DNA of 47,295 nt from the NCBI GenBank assembly GCA_020444165.1, contig JAHLLK010000043.1:1-47295 (forward strand), written 5' to 3'. The notes under the pieces are model-generated. The model was not told the origin of the DNA. It was given only the letters and a program-made list of their open reading frames with translations, and ran no database searches. The DNA comes from Deltaproteobacteria bacterium. Lineage in GTDB: Bacteria > Desulfobacterota > Desulfarculia > Desulfarculales > Desulfarculaceae. A program made the translations under genes and the position numbers. Below, piece after piece: positions 18,478 through 25,533 of the stretch. Numbering within the stretch: position 1 is the stretch's first letter; the number at the start of each line of letters is the position of its first letter.

Positions 18478-18952
18478 GGCATGACGGGGGCGGCTGCGCC
18501 AGCTGCCCGCCGGCGGCGCCCACGGACATCGCTCCAACCTCACCGTAGCTGCCGCTACGCCTCCGGTTGTCGCTCGTCCGTCGCCTTGCCGGCAGACACC
18601 TGGCTGTGCCGGTTCCGGGGCGGACGCCTCCCGATCAAGCGGGGGACTTCAAGCTAAACCACATTCCAAACAAGTCAATTACATACAGCAACACCCTGAA
18701 AAAACCGCCACCACGGCTACCCATGGGCAACCGTGGCGGCGTGGGCGGCCTCGCCGGCGCTGGTACTCCCCCCGGCGGAGCAATCGGGGAGTGAGCCGCC
18801 CAGCCGGGGGGTTCAGGCTCGGGGGAAATTTTGCGCCAGCCCCCCCGCCGGTCCGGGGAGGGAGGTCCGCTCTCCCGGCGAGCCGGGAGCGCCCACCGGG
18901 AGAGCGGTTTGGCTGGCCACGTCCTCAGCTGAGTATCCTCAGCCGCAAGCAA
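18478..18952. other. Gene-free region between two converging genes
   Basis: No credible coding sequence. It holds an AT-rich stretch at 18655-18705 and two GC-rich hairpins. One is around 18707-18741 (ccgccac pairing with gtggcgg across the TACCCATGGGCA core). The other is at 18867-18907 and is listed separately. It probably terminates transcripts arriving from both sides. Confidence 0.5.
18867..18907. terminator. Perfect 12-bp inverted repeat between converging genes
   Basis: CCGCTCTCCCGG (18867-18878) pairs perfectly with CCGGGAGAGCGG (18896-18907) across 17 bases. Its place between converging transcription units suggests a two-way terminator. There is a short TTT but no long T tract. Confidence 0.5.
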
Positions 18953-19876
18953 TCATCCCTTGAAGGGCAGGCACACGTTCTTGGTCTTCACGTAGGATTC
19001 GATGCTCATGCAGCCGCCCCGCTTCTTGAAGAACTCCCCGTCCTTGATGTTGCCCTGGTACACGGGGAACTTGTGCCCGTAGTCGCCCAGGTGCTTCAGG
19101 GTGGGGATGGAGCAGGTCATGGAGCCGTACTCCTGGCACAACTCCGCCCGCTCCAGGGACAACAGCTCGTTGACGATGTTCTCGGAGTTGTCCAGGGTCT
19201 GCAGGGCGCGGCCCTCGGGGTCCACGATGATGGAGCCGCCGCCCAGGCCCAGGCCGCCGTGCAGGCCGCAGCCGCTGGAACTGACCATGAACACCCCGTT
19301 CTCCAGGGCGCGCACCCGGGCCACATCCTGCTCGGCCCGCTGCAAATGGGTGGGGGTCATGGTGGGATGGGCGATCACCTCGGCCCCCATCCAGGTGAGC
19401 TGGCGGCAGACCTCGGGGAACCAGAAGTCGTAGCAGATGCACACCCCCACCCGGCAGAAGTCCGGGATGTCGAACACGCAGAAATCGCTGCCCGGGGTGC
19501 TGGGCTCCAGGGGCCGCCAGGGGAACATCTTGCGGTACTTGGTGACCAGGCTGCCGTCGGGCCCCAACACCGGGGTGGTGTTGTAGTACTTGCCGTCCTC
19601 GATCTCGAACATGCTGCCGGCCACGATATAGATGCCCAGCTCCTTGGCCACGTGCCCGATGCGCTCGGTCGTGGGCCCGGGGATCGGCTCGGCCTGGCTG
19701 GACCAGGTGGCGGCGTTGAAGCCGGGGATGGCCAGCTCGCTCCACACCACCATGTTCACCCAGGGGAAGTCCTCTTGGTTGCCTTCGGTCAGGGCCAAAA
19801 GCTTGGCTACGTTGGCTTCGGTATCCCCCGGCACGATGTTCATCTGCACCACGGATACACCCAGATATTTACCCAT
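18953..19876 (-). CDS. Carbon-nitrogen hydrolase (nitrilase superfamily amidase)
   Basis: 307-residue cytoplasmic amidase with the full catalytic triad of the superfamily: Glu47 in WSELAIPG, Lys116 in KYRKMFPW and Cys148 in CICYDFWFPE. The fold also needs the second Glu, present at LENGVF, and the FDIPDF/CRVGV lead-in to the cysteine. Such enzymes release ammonia from aliphatic amides, formamide or N-carbamoyl compounds. The long C-terminal tail (YQGNIKDGEFFKKRGG) resembles aliphatic-amidase and formamidase branches more than omega-amidases. The exact substrate is open. The ATG has an AAGGGAG site upstream. A PAS-LuxR regulator lies upstream on the same strand and may control it. Confidence 0.88.
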   Translation of the reverse strand: MGKYLGVSVVQMNIVPGDTEANVAKLLALTEGNQEDFPWVNMVVWSELAIPGFNAATWSSQAEPIPGPTTERIGHVAKELGIYIVAGSMFEIEDGKYYNTTPVLGPDGSLVTKYRKMFPWRPLEPSTPGSDFCVFDIPDFCRVGVCICYDFWFPEVCRQLTWMGAEVIAHPTMTPTHLQRAEQDVARVRALENGVFMVSSSGCGLHGGLGLGGGSIIVDPEGRALQTLDNSENIVNELLSLERAELCQEYGSMTCSIPTLKHLGDYGHKFPVYQGNIKDGEFFKKRGGCMSIESYVKTKNVCLPFKG

Positions 19877-20040
19877 GACTTTAGCTCCCTTCCCCGTGAC
19901 CGTGACGCCCGGGATGACTGCCGCCGGGTTCCCGGAGGTACGCGGGGGGCGGTGCGCACTGCGCCGCGCCCCGGCCTTCCGGCCGCCGGCGGGAGGGCGG
20001 GCCGCCGCCCCTGTTCTTCACCTTAAAGAGGTAGGGATTG

Positions 20041-20072
20041 CCGGGTAAATATTAGAAAAATAGTAGGTACCC
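20041..20072 (-). promoter_or_regulatory. AT-rich block upstream of the amidase, candidate regulated promoter
   Basis: In the 262-base gap between the LuxR gene and the amidase, a roughly 30-base AT-rich stretch is isolated in GC-rich sequence. On the minus strand it contains TACCTACT and TAATAT. No matching -35 box is visible, which would suit an activator-dependent promoter, perhaps driven by the adjacent LuxR protein. This is inference only. Confidence 0.35.
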
Positions 20073-20138
20073 CCGGAGCCTCGCCGGGGCGGCGCGCTGG
20101 CGGCGGCAAGGCGGGGAAAAGGCAGGGGATCGGGGCGC

Positions 20139-21077
20139 TCAGCCGGAGAGCAGGTGGTCCCGGAGGCTCTGGGATTTCTTGGTGAGCCCCAGTTTGGCCC
20201 GCAGGTGGTTGCGGTGCAGGTCCACCGCGGCCTTGGTCACCCCCAGGATGGCCGCGATATCCTTGCTGGTCTTGCCGGCCATGACCAGGCCGGCCACCTC
20301 CACCTCCCGGGGGGTGAGGCCCAGGGACGGCTCGGCCAGGCGGCGGGCGGCCGGCAGGGCGGCGCGGCTGAGGAGCCCTTCCATGAGGGCCAGGAGCCGG
20401 TCCCGCTCGCGGCCCTGGCAGAGATCCTGGGCCAGGCCGGCCAAAGGCAGCACCAGCCACAGGGGCCAGCCCGCGCCGGGCTCGGCCGCCGGCCGCGCCG
20501 CCCCGAAGCGGTCCAGGATGGAGAGCGCGGCCTCCAGCTGCTTTTCACGCTGGGCCAGACGCCGGAGCCGGGCGCGGTGCAGCTCCTCCTGCCGCCGGAT
20601 CTCCAGGTCCGGGGTGCGGTCCTGGCAGAACACCAGGATGCCCTCCCGCCGGCCGCCCGGCCCGGTCAGCGGCGCCAACTGGGCGTCCCACAGGGTGCGG
20701 CGGTTGCCGGCCTCGGGGCCCAGGCGCAGCTCGAACTGGTAGAGGGTGCGGGTGCCCTGCTGGTCGCGGATGGCCCGGAACATGCCCTCCAACTGGGCCC
20801 GGCTGCCGGGCATGTAGTCGAAGTAGCAGCATCCAATCGCTTTTTGGGGCCCCAGGGGGGAGTACTCGGCCAGGTAGCGGGAATAGAGATGGTTCTGGCG
20901 GCGGAGCACGAAGTCGCGGTCCAAAAGGGCCACCCCGGCCGGCACCTCGTCCACCTGGCAGGCGGCCAGGCAGTTCTCCCAGGCCGCGCGGTTCTGGGGC
21001 AGGGGGCCGGAGGCCTCCCCGGCGGCCAAGCGCCGGCCGCGGCTTACCTGGGAACCTATGTCCACCTTACCCGCCAT
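20139..21077 (-). CDS. PAS-sensing LuxR-type transcriptional regulator
   Basis: 312-residue regulator. A PAS-like sensor fills about residues 38-160 (GVALLDRDFVLRRQNHLYSRYL, then FDYMPGSRAQLEGMF, ending ILVFCQDRTPDLEI). An Arg-rich helix follows, then a C-terminal LuxR helix-turn-helix at about 250-310 (SLGLTPREVEVAGLVMAGKTSKDIAAILGV, then VDLHRNHLRAKLGL). No receiver aspartate region is present, so it is not a classical NarL response regulator. It lies upstream of the amidase on the same strand, which makes that gene a likely target. Confidence 0.88.
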   Translation of the reverse strand: MAGKVDIGSQVSRGRRLAAGEASGPLPQNRAAWENCLAACQVDEVPAGVALLDRDFVLRRQNHLYSRYLAEYSPLGPQKAIGCCYFDYMPGSRAQLEGMFRAIRDQQGTRTLYQFELRLGPEAGNRRTLWDAQLAPLTGPGGRREGILVFCQDRTPDLEIRRQEELHRARLRRLAQREKQLEAALSILDRFGAARPAAEPGAGWPLWLVLPLAGLAQDLCQGRERDRLLALMEGLLSRAALPAARRLAEPSLGLTPREVEVAGLVMAGKTSKDIAAILGVTKAAVDLHRNHLRAKLGLTKKSQSLRDHLLSG

Positions 21078-21530
21078 GGCTCACCCCGCGTGGGGATATG
21101 AGGATCGGCCGCCCCCGGGAAGCCGGGCCGGGGCGCTGGCGCATGGTGCGGGCGAAAGGCAACGGAATTAAGGTGGCCCGCCGCCGTGGCACGAGGAGAG
21201 CAGCCGCTACCCAGCTCAGGATTTCCTAGTTGAAGATATGGTAATCTTTTTCCGGTATTCCGGTCAATCCCCCAACCAGGCCGGGAGGCCAGGGAACCTG
21301 CGGGGGAAAGTAAGAACGCCAAACATCAGGTCTTTACAGAATCAAGCCGTTCACCCAATATTGGCAGGTTGGCCGGGCCGCTTTAAGGGCCGGGATGAGA
21401 CAACCCTAGCTGTTTTGCGGAAGGGGGTGGTTTTTTGTCGGTTGCTCCTCTGTCTGTATAACCCGGAACCTTTTGTTTCCCGAGCCCTATGGTTCTGGAA
21501 GCGCACCGCAAGACAGACAGGAGAAGAAAA
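21078..21530. other. Non-coding region before the methyltransferase gene
   Basis: No gene is supported. It contains the first copy of a diverged direct repeat (21191-21267). The last bases hold a strong AGGAG ribosome site that fixes the TTG start at 21531. Confidence 0.55.
21191..21267. repeat. Diverged direct repeat, copy A
   Basis: Matches copy B at 22509-22586. Over the 50-base core (21218-21267) 38 bases are identical, and 11 of the 12 differences are transitions. On the minus strand both copies can be read as a similar peptide (LPYLQLGNPELGSG here, SPYL-PGNPRPGSG in copy B, which has a stop). They could be relics of one small gene or a dispersed repeat. Together they bracket the methyltransferase gene. 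Confidence 0.7.
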
Positions 21531-22301
21531 TTGCCTGCAAGCAATTATGAGAAATCCGCCCCCTACTCTGACTTGGGCCTCATCTATGCGGAGTGCAGCG
21601 GCCCCGGCGGGCTGCAGCTGGCCGAGTTCCTGGCCCGGAAAATGGGACTGCAACCCGGCGGCCGGCTCTTGGACGTGGGTTGCAACCGGGGCTGGCAGAG
21701 CTGCTTCCTGGCCAAAGAGTTCGGGGTCAGCCTGGTGGCCCTGGACCCCTGGCTGGACCGGGTCAGCGGGGAGCCCATGGTGGAGCATCTGCGCAAGAAC
21801 GCCCAGAAGTGGGGCGTGGAGCAAGCCGTGCTGGGCCTCGGCCTGGGCGTGCCGGACACCCGGCTGGCCTCGGAATCCTTTGACTACGCCTACTCCACCA
21901 CCGCGTTGGAGATGGTGCGGGTCATGACCGGGGAAGCCGGGTATCTGGACTGCCTCCGGGAGATCCGGCGGGTGTTGCGGCCCGGCGGGATCTTCGGCCT
22001 GGGCGAACCCATGCACCGAGAGGTGGCGCTGCCGGCCGATCTGGAGCCGTATGTGAGCCAGCCGGAGTATCCCTGGAAGGAGTGCTTTCGCAGCCTCTCC
22101 CAGACCGTGGCGGCGATTGCCCAGGCAGGATTCGCCATAGAAGAGGCGGATTATGCGCCAGACGCCAACCGTTGGTGGCGGGAATACGCGGCCCATGATC
22201 CCTTTTGCCAACAAAAGCCCGAGGAAGACCCCCTGACCATCCAGGTGGATGGCGGCCGTTGGGTCAGCTTCGGTTATGTGATCGCGCGCAAGGCGGCTTA
22301 A
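21531..22301 (+). CDS. Class I SAM-dependent methyltransferase
   Basis: 256 residues from TTG 21531. I prefer this start because AGGAG lies 7 bases upstream, whereas ATG 21489 has no ribosome site. The Rossmann core shows motif I LLDVGCNRGWQSCFLA, the acidic end of strand 2 in VALDPW, a motif II-like block FDYAYSTTALEMV, and LRPGGIFGLGEP as post-motif III. The motifs fit the Methyltransf_11/25 group that acts on small molecules, lipids or quinones. The C-terminal part (SLSQTVAAIAQAGFAIEEADY) is normal for the fold. The substrate is unknown. A clear terminator follows the gene. Confidence 0.88.
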   Translation: MPASNYEKSAPYSDLGLIYAECSGPGGLQLAEFLARKMGLQPGGRLLDVGCNRGWQSCFLAKEFGVSLVALDPWLDRVSGEPMVEHLRKNAQKWGVEQAVLGLGLGVPDTRLASESFDYAYSTTALEMVRVMTGEAGYLDCLREIRRVLRPGGIFGLGEPMHREVALPADLEPYVSQPEYPWKECFRSLSQTVAAIAQAGFAIEEADYAPDANRWWREYAAHDPFCQQKPEEDPLTIQVDGGRWVSFGYVIARKAA

Positions 22302-22310
22302 CCGCCGCTG

Positions 22311-22371
22311 GCCAGACCACCGCGGCCGCCGGAGGGGATTCTCTCCGGCGGCCGTTTTGCTGGGGTCTGGC
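22311..22371 (+). terminator. Rho-independent terminator of the methyltransferase gene
   Basis: GGCCGCCGGAG (22324-22334) pairs perfectly with CTCCGGCGGCC (22343-22353) around an 8-base loop, followed by GTTTTG. An outer stem GCCAGACC (22311-22318) with GGTCTGGC (22364-22371) closes a larger structure. Confidence 0.85.
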
Positions 22372-22508
22372 AGACAGTGCGGCGTGGGTCAGCGGGATGC
22401 GGCGGAGGTGGCGGTCGTGGCTGTCGCACGGCGGTGGTCTCGGCTGAACTGGCAACCTTTATTTATCACCCCCAAAACAACAGGAACTCGGCGCTCCGAC
22501 GCCAGGGT

Positions 22509-22586
22509 ACGAAGCGGAGCTGCCGCTGCCCGGCCTAGGATTTCCGGGTTAGAGGTACGGTGATTTTTTTCTGGTGTCCCGGCCAA
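22509..22586. repeat. Diverged direct repeat, copy B
   Basis: Partner of 21191-21267, in the same orientation, about 1.3 kb away. The similarity covers about 77 bases. The flanks carry a possible inverted match: GGTCTTTACA follows copy A, and its complement TGTAAAGACC follows copy B at about 22608. Confidence 0.7.
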
Positions 22587-22690
22587 AGGTGGAGAAGGAA
22601 GGATAAGTTTTGTAAAGACCGGCTGGTGCAATACGGAGCAGTCCGCGTTCCCCACGGGCAAACCGAAAGATGATGAAGCTGGACATGAAC

Positions 22691-22720
22691 CGCAAATAGC
22701 GGAACCGCAAATAGCGGAAC
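22691..22720. repeat. 15-bp unit, two tandem copies
   Basis: CGCAAATAGCGGAAC occurs twice in immediate succession. It lies outside any supported gene. Confidence 0.9.
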
Positions 22721-22764
22721 CGGACACAGCGCCAGACGAGAAACACGGTCCCAATACGCCTTCT

Positions 22765-23160
22765 TCAACAGAGCAAATCGTTGACGTATAAAGCATAAAC
22801 CACATCAACAATACCCTGATCTGACGCCCCTTTTTGTTGGCGAACCCACTCGGACATTATGTCCTGTTTGGTCAGTGTATTATTTGGTTTGTTCTGGAGT
22901 TGGATTATCACCCAATCGGCCAAATCGCATGCTTTCTGATCGTTGACTGCGTTACCCTGCAGTTTAACTAAAGGGCCGCTTTTGAACCCCTTTATTTTTT
23001 GCTTTTTACACAAACCCAGGAAGGCAGTTTTGGGACAACTTTTGTCATATGTTTCGCGTCTAGCTTTGTGCCAGCTGGTCCTCGCATCTTGGTTGTGCTT
23101 AGAGAAACTTTTTGCTGCCGCTACGGCTATCTTTCCATATGTTCCTATTTTTTTTCCCAC
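22765..23160 (-). CDS. Small hypothetical protein, DUF6979-like
   Basis: 131 residues, Lys-rich, with no signal or membrane segment. The pattern SWHKARRETYDKSCPKTAFLGLC followed by IKGF resembles the DUF6979 family, whose members show a conserved SCPK-xFLGLC block; the assignment is from memory of the pattern. The C-terminal half (ILTK-type helices, MSEWVRQQKGASDQGIVDVVYAL) looks like a small helical domain. The gene is much more AT-rich than the chromosomal genes to its left, which suggests acquisition. A 33-bp palindrome lies 45 bases upstream of its start. The role of the family is unknown. Confidence 0.62.
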   Translation of the reverse strand: MGKKIGTYGKIAVAAAKSFSKHNQDARTSWHKARRETYDKSCPKTAFLGLCKKQKIKGFKSGPLVKLQGNAVNDQKACDLADWVIIQLQNKPNNTLTKQDIMSEWVRQQKGASDQGIVDVVYALYVNDLLC

Positions 23161-23204
23161 AGAATTTACCTCATTACTATTTGTAAATTAATTTGAATGC
23201 TTAA

Positions 23205-23237
23205 TTGTTGGTTTTCAAGTGACTTGAAAACCAACAA
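23205..23237. promoter_or_regulatory. 33-bp palindrome, candidate operator or terminator
   Basis: Two perfect 16-base arms (TTGTTGGTTTTCAAGT and its complement) meet around a single G. A one-base centre favours a protein-bound site over a hairpin, although a hairpin with a larger loop could still form. It sits upstream of the DUF6979-like gene in AT-rich DNA and could be its operator. Confidence 0.55.
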
Positions 23238-23836
23238 TATTTTCTTGAACACAAGAATAGCTCAATCGAGGGCACGCTTCGGAAATTTCCTGCCCGGTAC
23301 CCAATTATCCGCAACTCATTCCGAATAAAATTTTCTACCGCTCTTCCGGTAGGTTTTTCTGGGTCGCCTGCGTAGCCGCCCAGCAAAACAGGGGAAGATG
23401 AGTCCAGCTTCTTCATCCTGGATTGCAGGTGCGGATTTTTGTCCCCAACGGCCCAACCCGCCCCTGCACCCGCCCTGCAGCCCCATCCGCCTTCTCCCTC
23501 TCCCCTGGCCCCCCCAAGGCCATTTGCCTTTTCGCCTTCTAGCCGCTACTATTCGCCTCCCCACCCCATCTTAATCCCCCAGGGAGGCAGCAGAGGCGCA
23601 TGAGGAACCACCGCTAAACCAGGTTTCATCCCCTGCTCCTTACTTTCTACGCCCACCCGCGGTTTGCCGCGGCAGTAGGCGGGAGACGGTCGGGCGGGAG
23701 GCGGGGAACCCTTTAGCGGCGGTGTTTCCATGCATAGGTATCCTAGCGGGCGGAAAAATTCTTTCCGCGCCGAGCAGCACCGCCGTCGAGGGTTTTTCGC
23801 CCCGGCGGCTGTTTTGTTGGAAGGTGCTGCCTCAGT
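23238..23836. other. Gene-free stretch before the ABC-F remnant
   Basis: No coding sequence I can support; the minus-strand frames are Gly/Arg/Pro-rich shadows. The right end forms an imperfect nested hairpin at 23707-23794 with a T run after it. Confidence 0.45.
23707..23794 (+). promoter_or_regulatory. Nested hairpin upstream of the ABC-F pseudogene, possible old attenuator
   Basis: AACCCT (23707-23712) pairs with AGGGTT (23789-23794), and CGGCGGTG (23717-23724) pairs with CACCGCCG (23778-23785). An inner stem, GCGGAAA with TTTCCGC, lies at about 23751-23769. T's follow directly. Antibiotic-resistance ABC-F genes are often controlled by leader attenuation, so this may be a relic of such a leader. 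Confidence 0.35.
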
Positions 23837-24229
23837 ATGCCTAAAGAAATGCTGCGTTTTGCCGCGGTGGATTCCGCTTACGAGTCTTCCCCCATATTGC
23901 TGTTCGAGCAACTGGACCTGACCTTCGCGCCCGGCTGGACCGGGGTGGTGGGGGCCAACGGCACGGGCTAGAGCGCGCTGCTGAGCCTGGCCTGTGGCCT
24001 GCTTCGCCCGGTGGCCGGCGCCATAAGCCGTCCCCGCCTGGCCATCTATTGCCCCTAACCCACCGACGACCCGCCGGATGGGCTGGCAGCCCTGATGGCG
24101 GCCACGGACGGGGAGGCGGCGGCGCTCCGGGCCCGGCTGGGCCTGGACCCCTGGCTTGACCTCGTCAATCAAGACCACTACCCGGGGCTCCTCCCCGGGA
24201 TGTCGTGGTTCTCTGGCCGAGAGGGATGA
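23837..24229 (+). pseudogene. ABC-F ATPase N-terminal fragment, inactivated
   Basis: From ATG 23837 one frame reads as the start of an ABC-F (duplicated ATPase) protein: PILLFEQLDLTFAPGWTGVVG, then GANGTG and SALLSLACGLLRPVAG. The Walker A lysine codon is a TAG (23969-23971). A second stop, TAA at 24056-24058, replaces what is normally a Gln in the Q-loop region (YCP-stop-PTDDPPDGL). The frame continues past both stops with protein-like sequence to 24229, but the signature motif, Walker B and the whole second ATPase domain are missing. It is a dead fragment of a ribosome-protection or export-type ATPase. Confidence 0.8.
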
Positions 24230-24274
24230 GCGGTTCCAATCGGGTGCAATTGTTGGGCAGTGGTTACATCCTGC

Positions 24275-24829
24275 TTAACGTACAATCTCCCACAAGCCAG
24301 GATACCGGACCACGAAGCCGACATGATCCACTATCAGCAAATCCGCATAGTTGGCTGTCGGTGCTTCATACCAGTAGGTTGTTTTTGACCGCCTCTCGTA
24401 GCGCTGAGGCAAGAACGTGAGCGCTCCAGTTGAGACGTCAAGCCAGGCTGCCGGAGCGTTGGCCGCCTGTCCCTCGGCCAGTCTTAATCGGCGCACTGGA
24501 AGAATATTGGTTGCCGGGGTGAAACCAAGATCAAGATCGACACATTCTTGTAAATGCGGCGCCTCCTGGTCATTAAGCCGCCAACCATGGGTCTCTTTGC
24601 GGGCAAGGCGGAAAAATACTTGCCGTTCGCCGAGCCAACCCTTCACTTGTCCATGAAGCGTCCGCCAAGCCGCGTCACAAACGACCTCGTAGGATAGTTG
24701 GGCTGGCTGCCCGTCATGTTGGAACACAGCGCTTCCGCACAGGTTCCAAGCATTATCGATCCGATTGATAATACACGCATCATGCCCTGGCCTGTCGAGG
24801 CGCTTCCATAAGATCGACCCTACCGACAT
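24275..24829 (-). CDS. Putative glycolipid-binding domain protein (PF06475-type)
   Basis: 184-residue soluble protein of the putative glycolipid-binding family. Recognisable blocks are ILWKRLDRPGHDAC at the start, AVFQHDGQPAQLSYEVVCDAAW, the ECVDLDLGFTPATNILPVRRL core, and LPQRYERRSK plus VVRYPGLWEIV at the end. Length is standard for the family, and the frame is complete with AGAGGAA before the ATG. The biological role of the family is not established. Its start overlaps by 10 bases the end of a short upstream frame that runs through the hairpin array, so the two may be translated together. Confidence 0.82.
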   Translation of the reverse strand: MSVGSILWKRLDRPGHDACIINRIDNAWNLCGSAVFQHDGQPAQLSYEVVCDAAWRTLHGQVKGWLGERQVFFRLARKETHGWRLNDQEAPHLQECVDLDLGFTPATNILPVRRLRLAEGQAANAPAAWLDVSTGALTFLPQRYERRSKTTYWYEAPTANYADLLIVDHVGFVVRYPGLWEIVR

Positions 24830-25080
24830 TTAATTCCTCTTATGAGAGCATTGCACGGGGCGTCCTGCCCCGTGCAATGTCGGCTTGGCAAAAACGTGAC
24901 TCCACCCCAGCAAGCAGAGCTTGCCGGGGGCCCTGGTTTTGCCAAGCCTCGCAAATTGCAAGCTTTTTTAAGCTTGCAATTTGGCGGGCCATCCTTGGCC
25001 CGCATCGGCCAATGCCTGCCGTAATCATATTTCACAGCCATTTTTGACATAATATCAACAAGTTTTATGTGTTTCACCAT
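24820..25080 (-). CDS. Short frame running through hairpin array 1, doubtful
   Basis: 86-codon frame. Its ATG has AAGGAGG 8 bases upstream and overlaps, as ATGGTGA, the stop of an upstream 39-codon frame (25195-25076). Its end overlaps the glycolipid-binding gene by 10 bases. The first 28 residues (MVKHIKLVDIMSKMAVKYDY and on) look like protein; the rest is the translation of the palindromic array. This could be an old gene with a palindromic element inserted in frame, like Rickettsia palindromic elements, or merely an open frame. Confidence 0.3.
   Translation of the reverse strand: MVKHIKLVDIMSKMAVKYDYGRHWPMRAKDGPPNCKLKKACNLRGLAKPGPPASSACWGGVTFLPSRHCTGQDAPCNALIRGIKCR
24849..25003. repeat. 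Hairpin array, arm 1 (four successive stem-loops)
   Basis: Four hairpins in a row. HP1 24849-24879: 13-bp perfect stem, loop GTCCT. HP2 24882-24948: 12-bp outer stem GGCTTGGCAAAA, with an inner perfect stem GCAAGC/GCTTGC at 24910-24924. HP3 24952-24983: 14-bp perfect stem, loop TTTT. HP4 24984-25003: stem GCGGGCC, loop ATCCTT. A looser fifth stem (GGCCAATGC 25007-25015 with GCAATGGCC 25081-25089, one mismatch) follows. The same hairpins occur in reverse order and orientation at 25319-25529. Confidence 0.9.
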
Positions 25081-25318
25081 GCAATGGCCTCCTTATGCAT
25101 TCCTTGCATGAGCCTATCGCATCGCGCACCGAAAGGATTCATGAGATTGAGGTCTTTCACGATCTCATTGTAAGTGACAGCGGCTGAGCCCATGGCCCGT
25201 CTTAAAATGAAACAGGTTTGAGACGATCCATATTCGGTAGAAGCGAGAGTTCCGCTCCTGCGAATAGCTGGGAAGGTGTTCGGGGCTGACGCAGCGGAAA
25301 GTATCGGAAATCCACAAC

Positions 25319-25529
25319 TTGAGGCCGATGCACGGCAAATACAAATATATTGCAGTTAAAACAACGTTATATGTCATATTTGCGCGGTTAGTTGTGCGCC
25401 GTCGGCCTCAAGCGGGCCAAGGATGGCCCGCCAAATCACGAGCCTAAAGGCGAGTGATTTGTGCTGGTTGGTAAAACCACGCTTTTGCCAACCAGCTTAA
25501 GATGCACGGTGCAGGACGCACCGTGCATC
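25319..25529. repeat. Hairpin array, arm 2 (mirror image of arm 1)
   Basis: HP5' 25319-25328 with 25402-25411 (TTGAGGCCGA, perfect). HP4' 25412-25431: same stem as HP4. HP3' 25432-25461: CAAATCAC/GTGATTTG outside, GCC/GGC inside, separated by GA facing GA. HP2' 25463-25496: 14-bp stem with one G-T pair. HP1' 25501-25529: 12-bp perfect stem, loop AGGAC. Read on the minus strand the order and loops equal arm 1, while stem bases differ in pairs: GGGGC/GCCCC against GGTGC/GCACC in HP1, and a wholly different but still paired HP3 stem. Confidence 0.9.
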
Positions 25530-25533
25530 ACCC

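Larger units (their letters stand above)
22372..22764. other. Gene-free region at the start of the accessory zone
   Basis: No supported coding sequence; the open frames here lack domain similarity. It holds direct-repeat copy B (22509-22586) and a 15-bp unit in two perfect tandem copies at 22691-22720. Confidence 0.5.

Noticed and set aside
22389..22811. 140-codon minus-strand frame after the DUF6979-like gene
   Set aside because: Low-complexity Ser/Cys/Gly repeats arise from the 15-bp tandem repeat; no family and no ribosome site.
23549..24178. 209-codon minus-strand frame over the ABC-F remnant
   Set aside because: No domain and odd composition; the plus strand shows a recognisable, though dead, ABC-F frame.
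24842..25529. CRISPR array or integron attC cluster
   Set aside because: The hairpins differ from one another, there is no repeat-spacer periodicity, and no attC core sites (RYYYAAC/GTTRRRY pairs) could be placed convincingly.
25412..25529. CsrB-like RNA titrating CsrA
   Set aside because: Only two of the loops carry GGA on one strand, and the mirrored second array would lack them in the same transcript direction.
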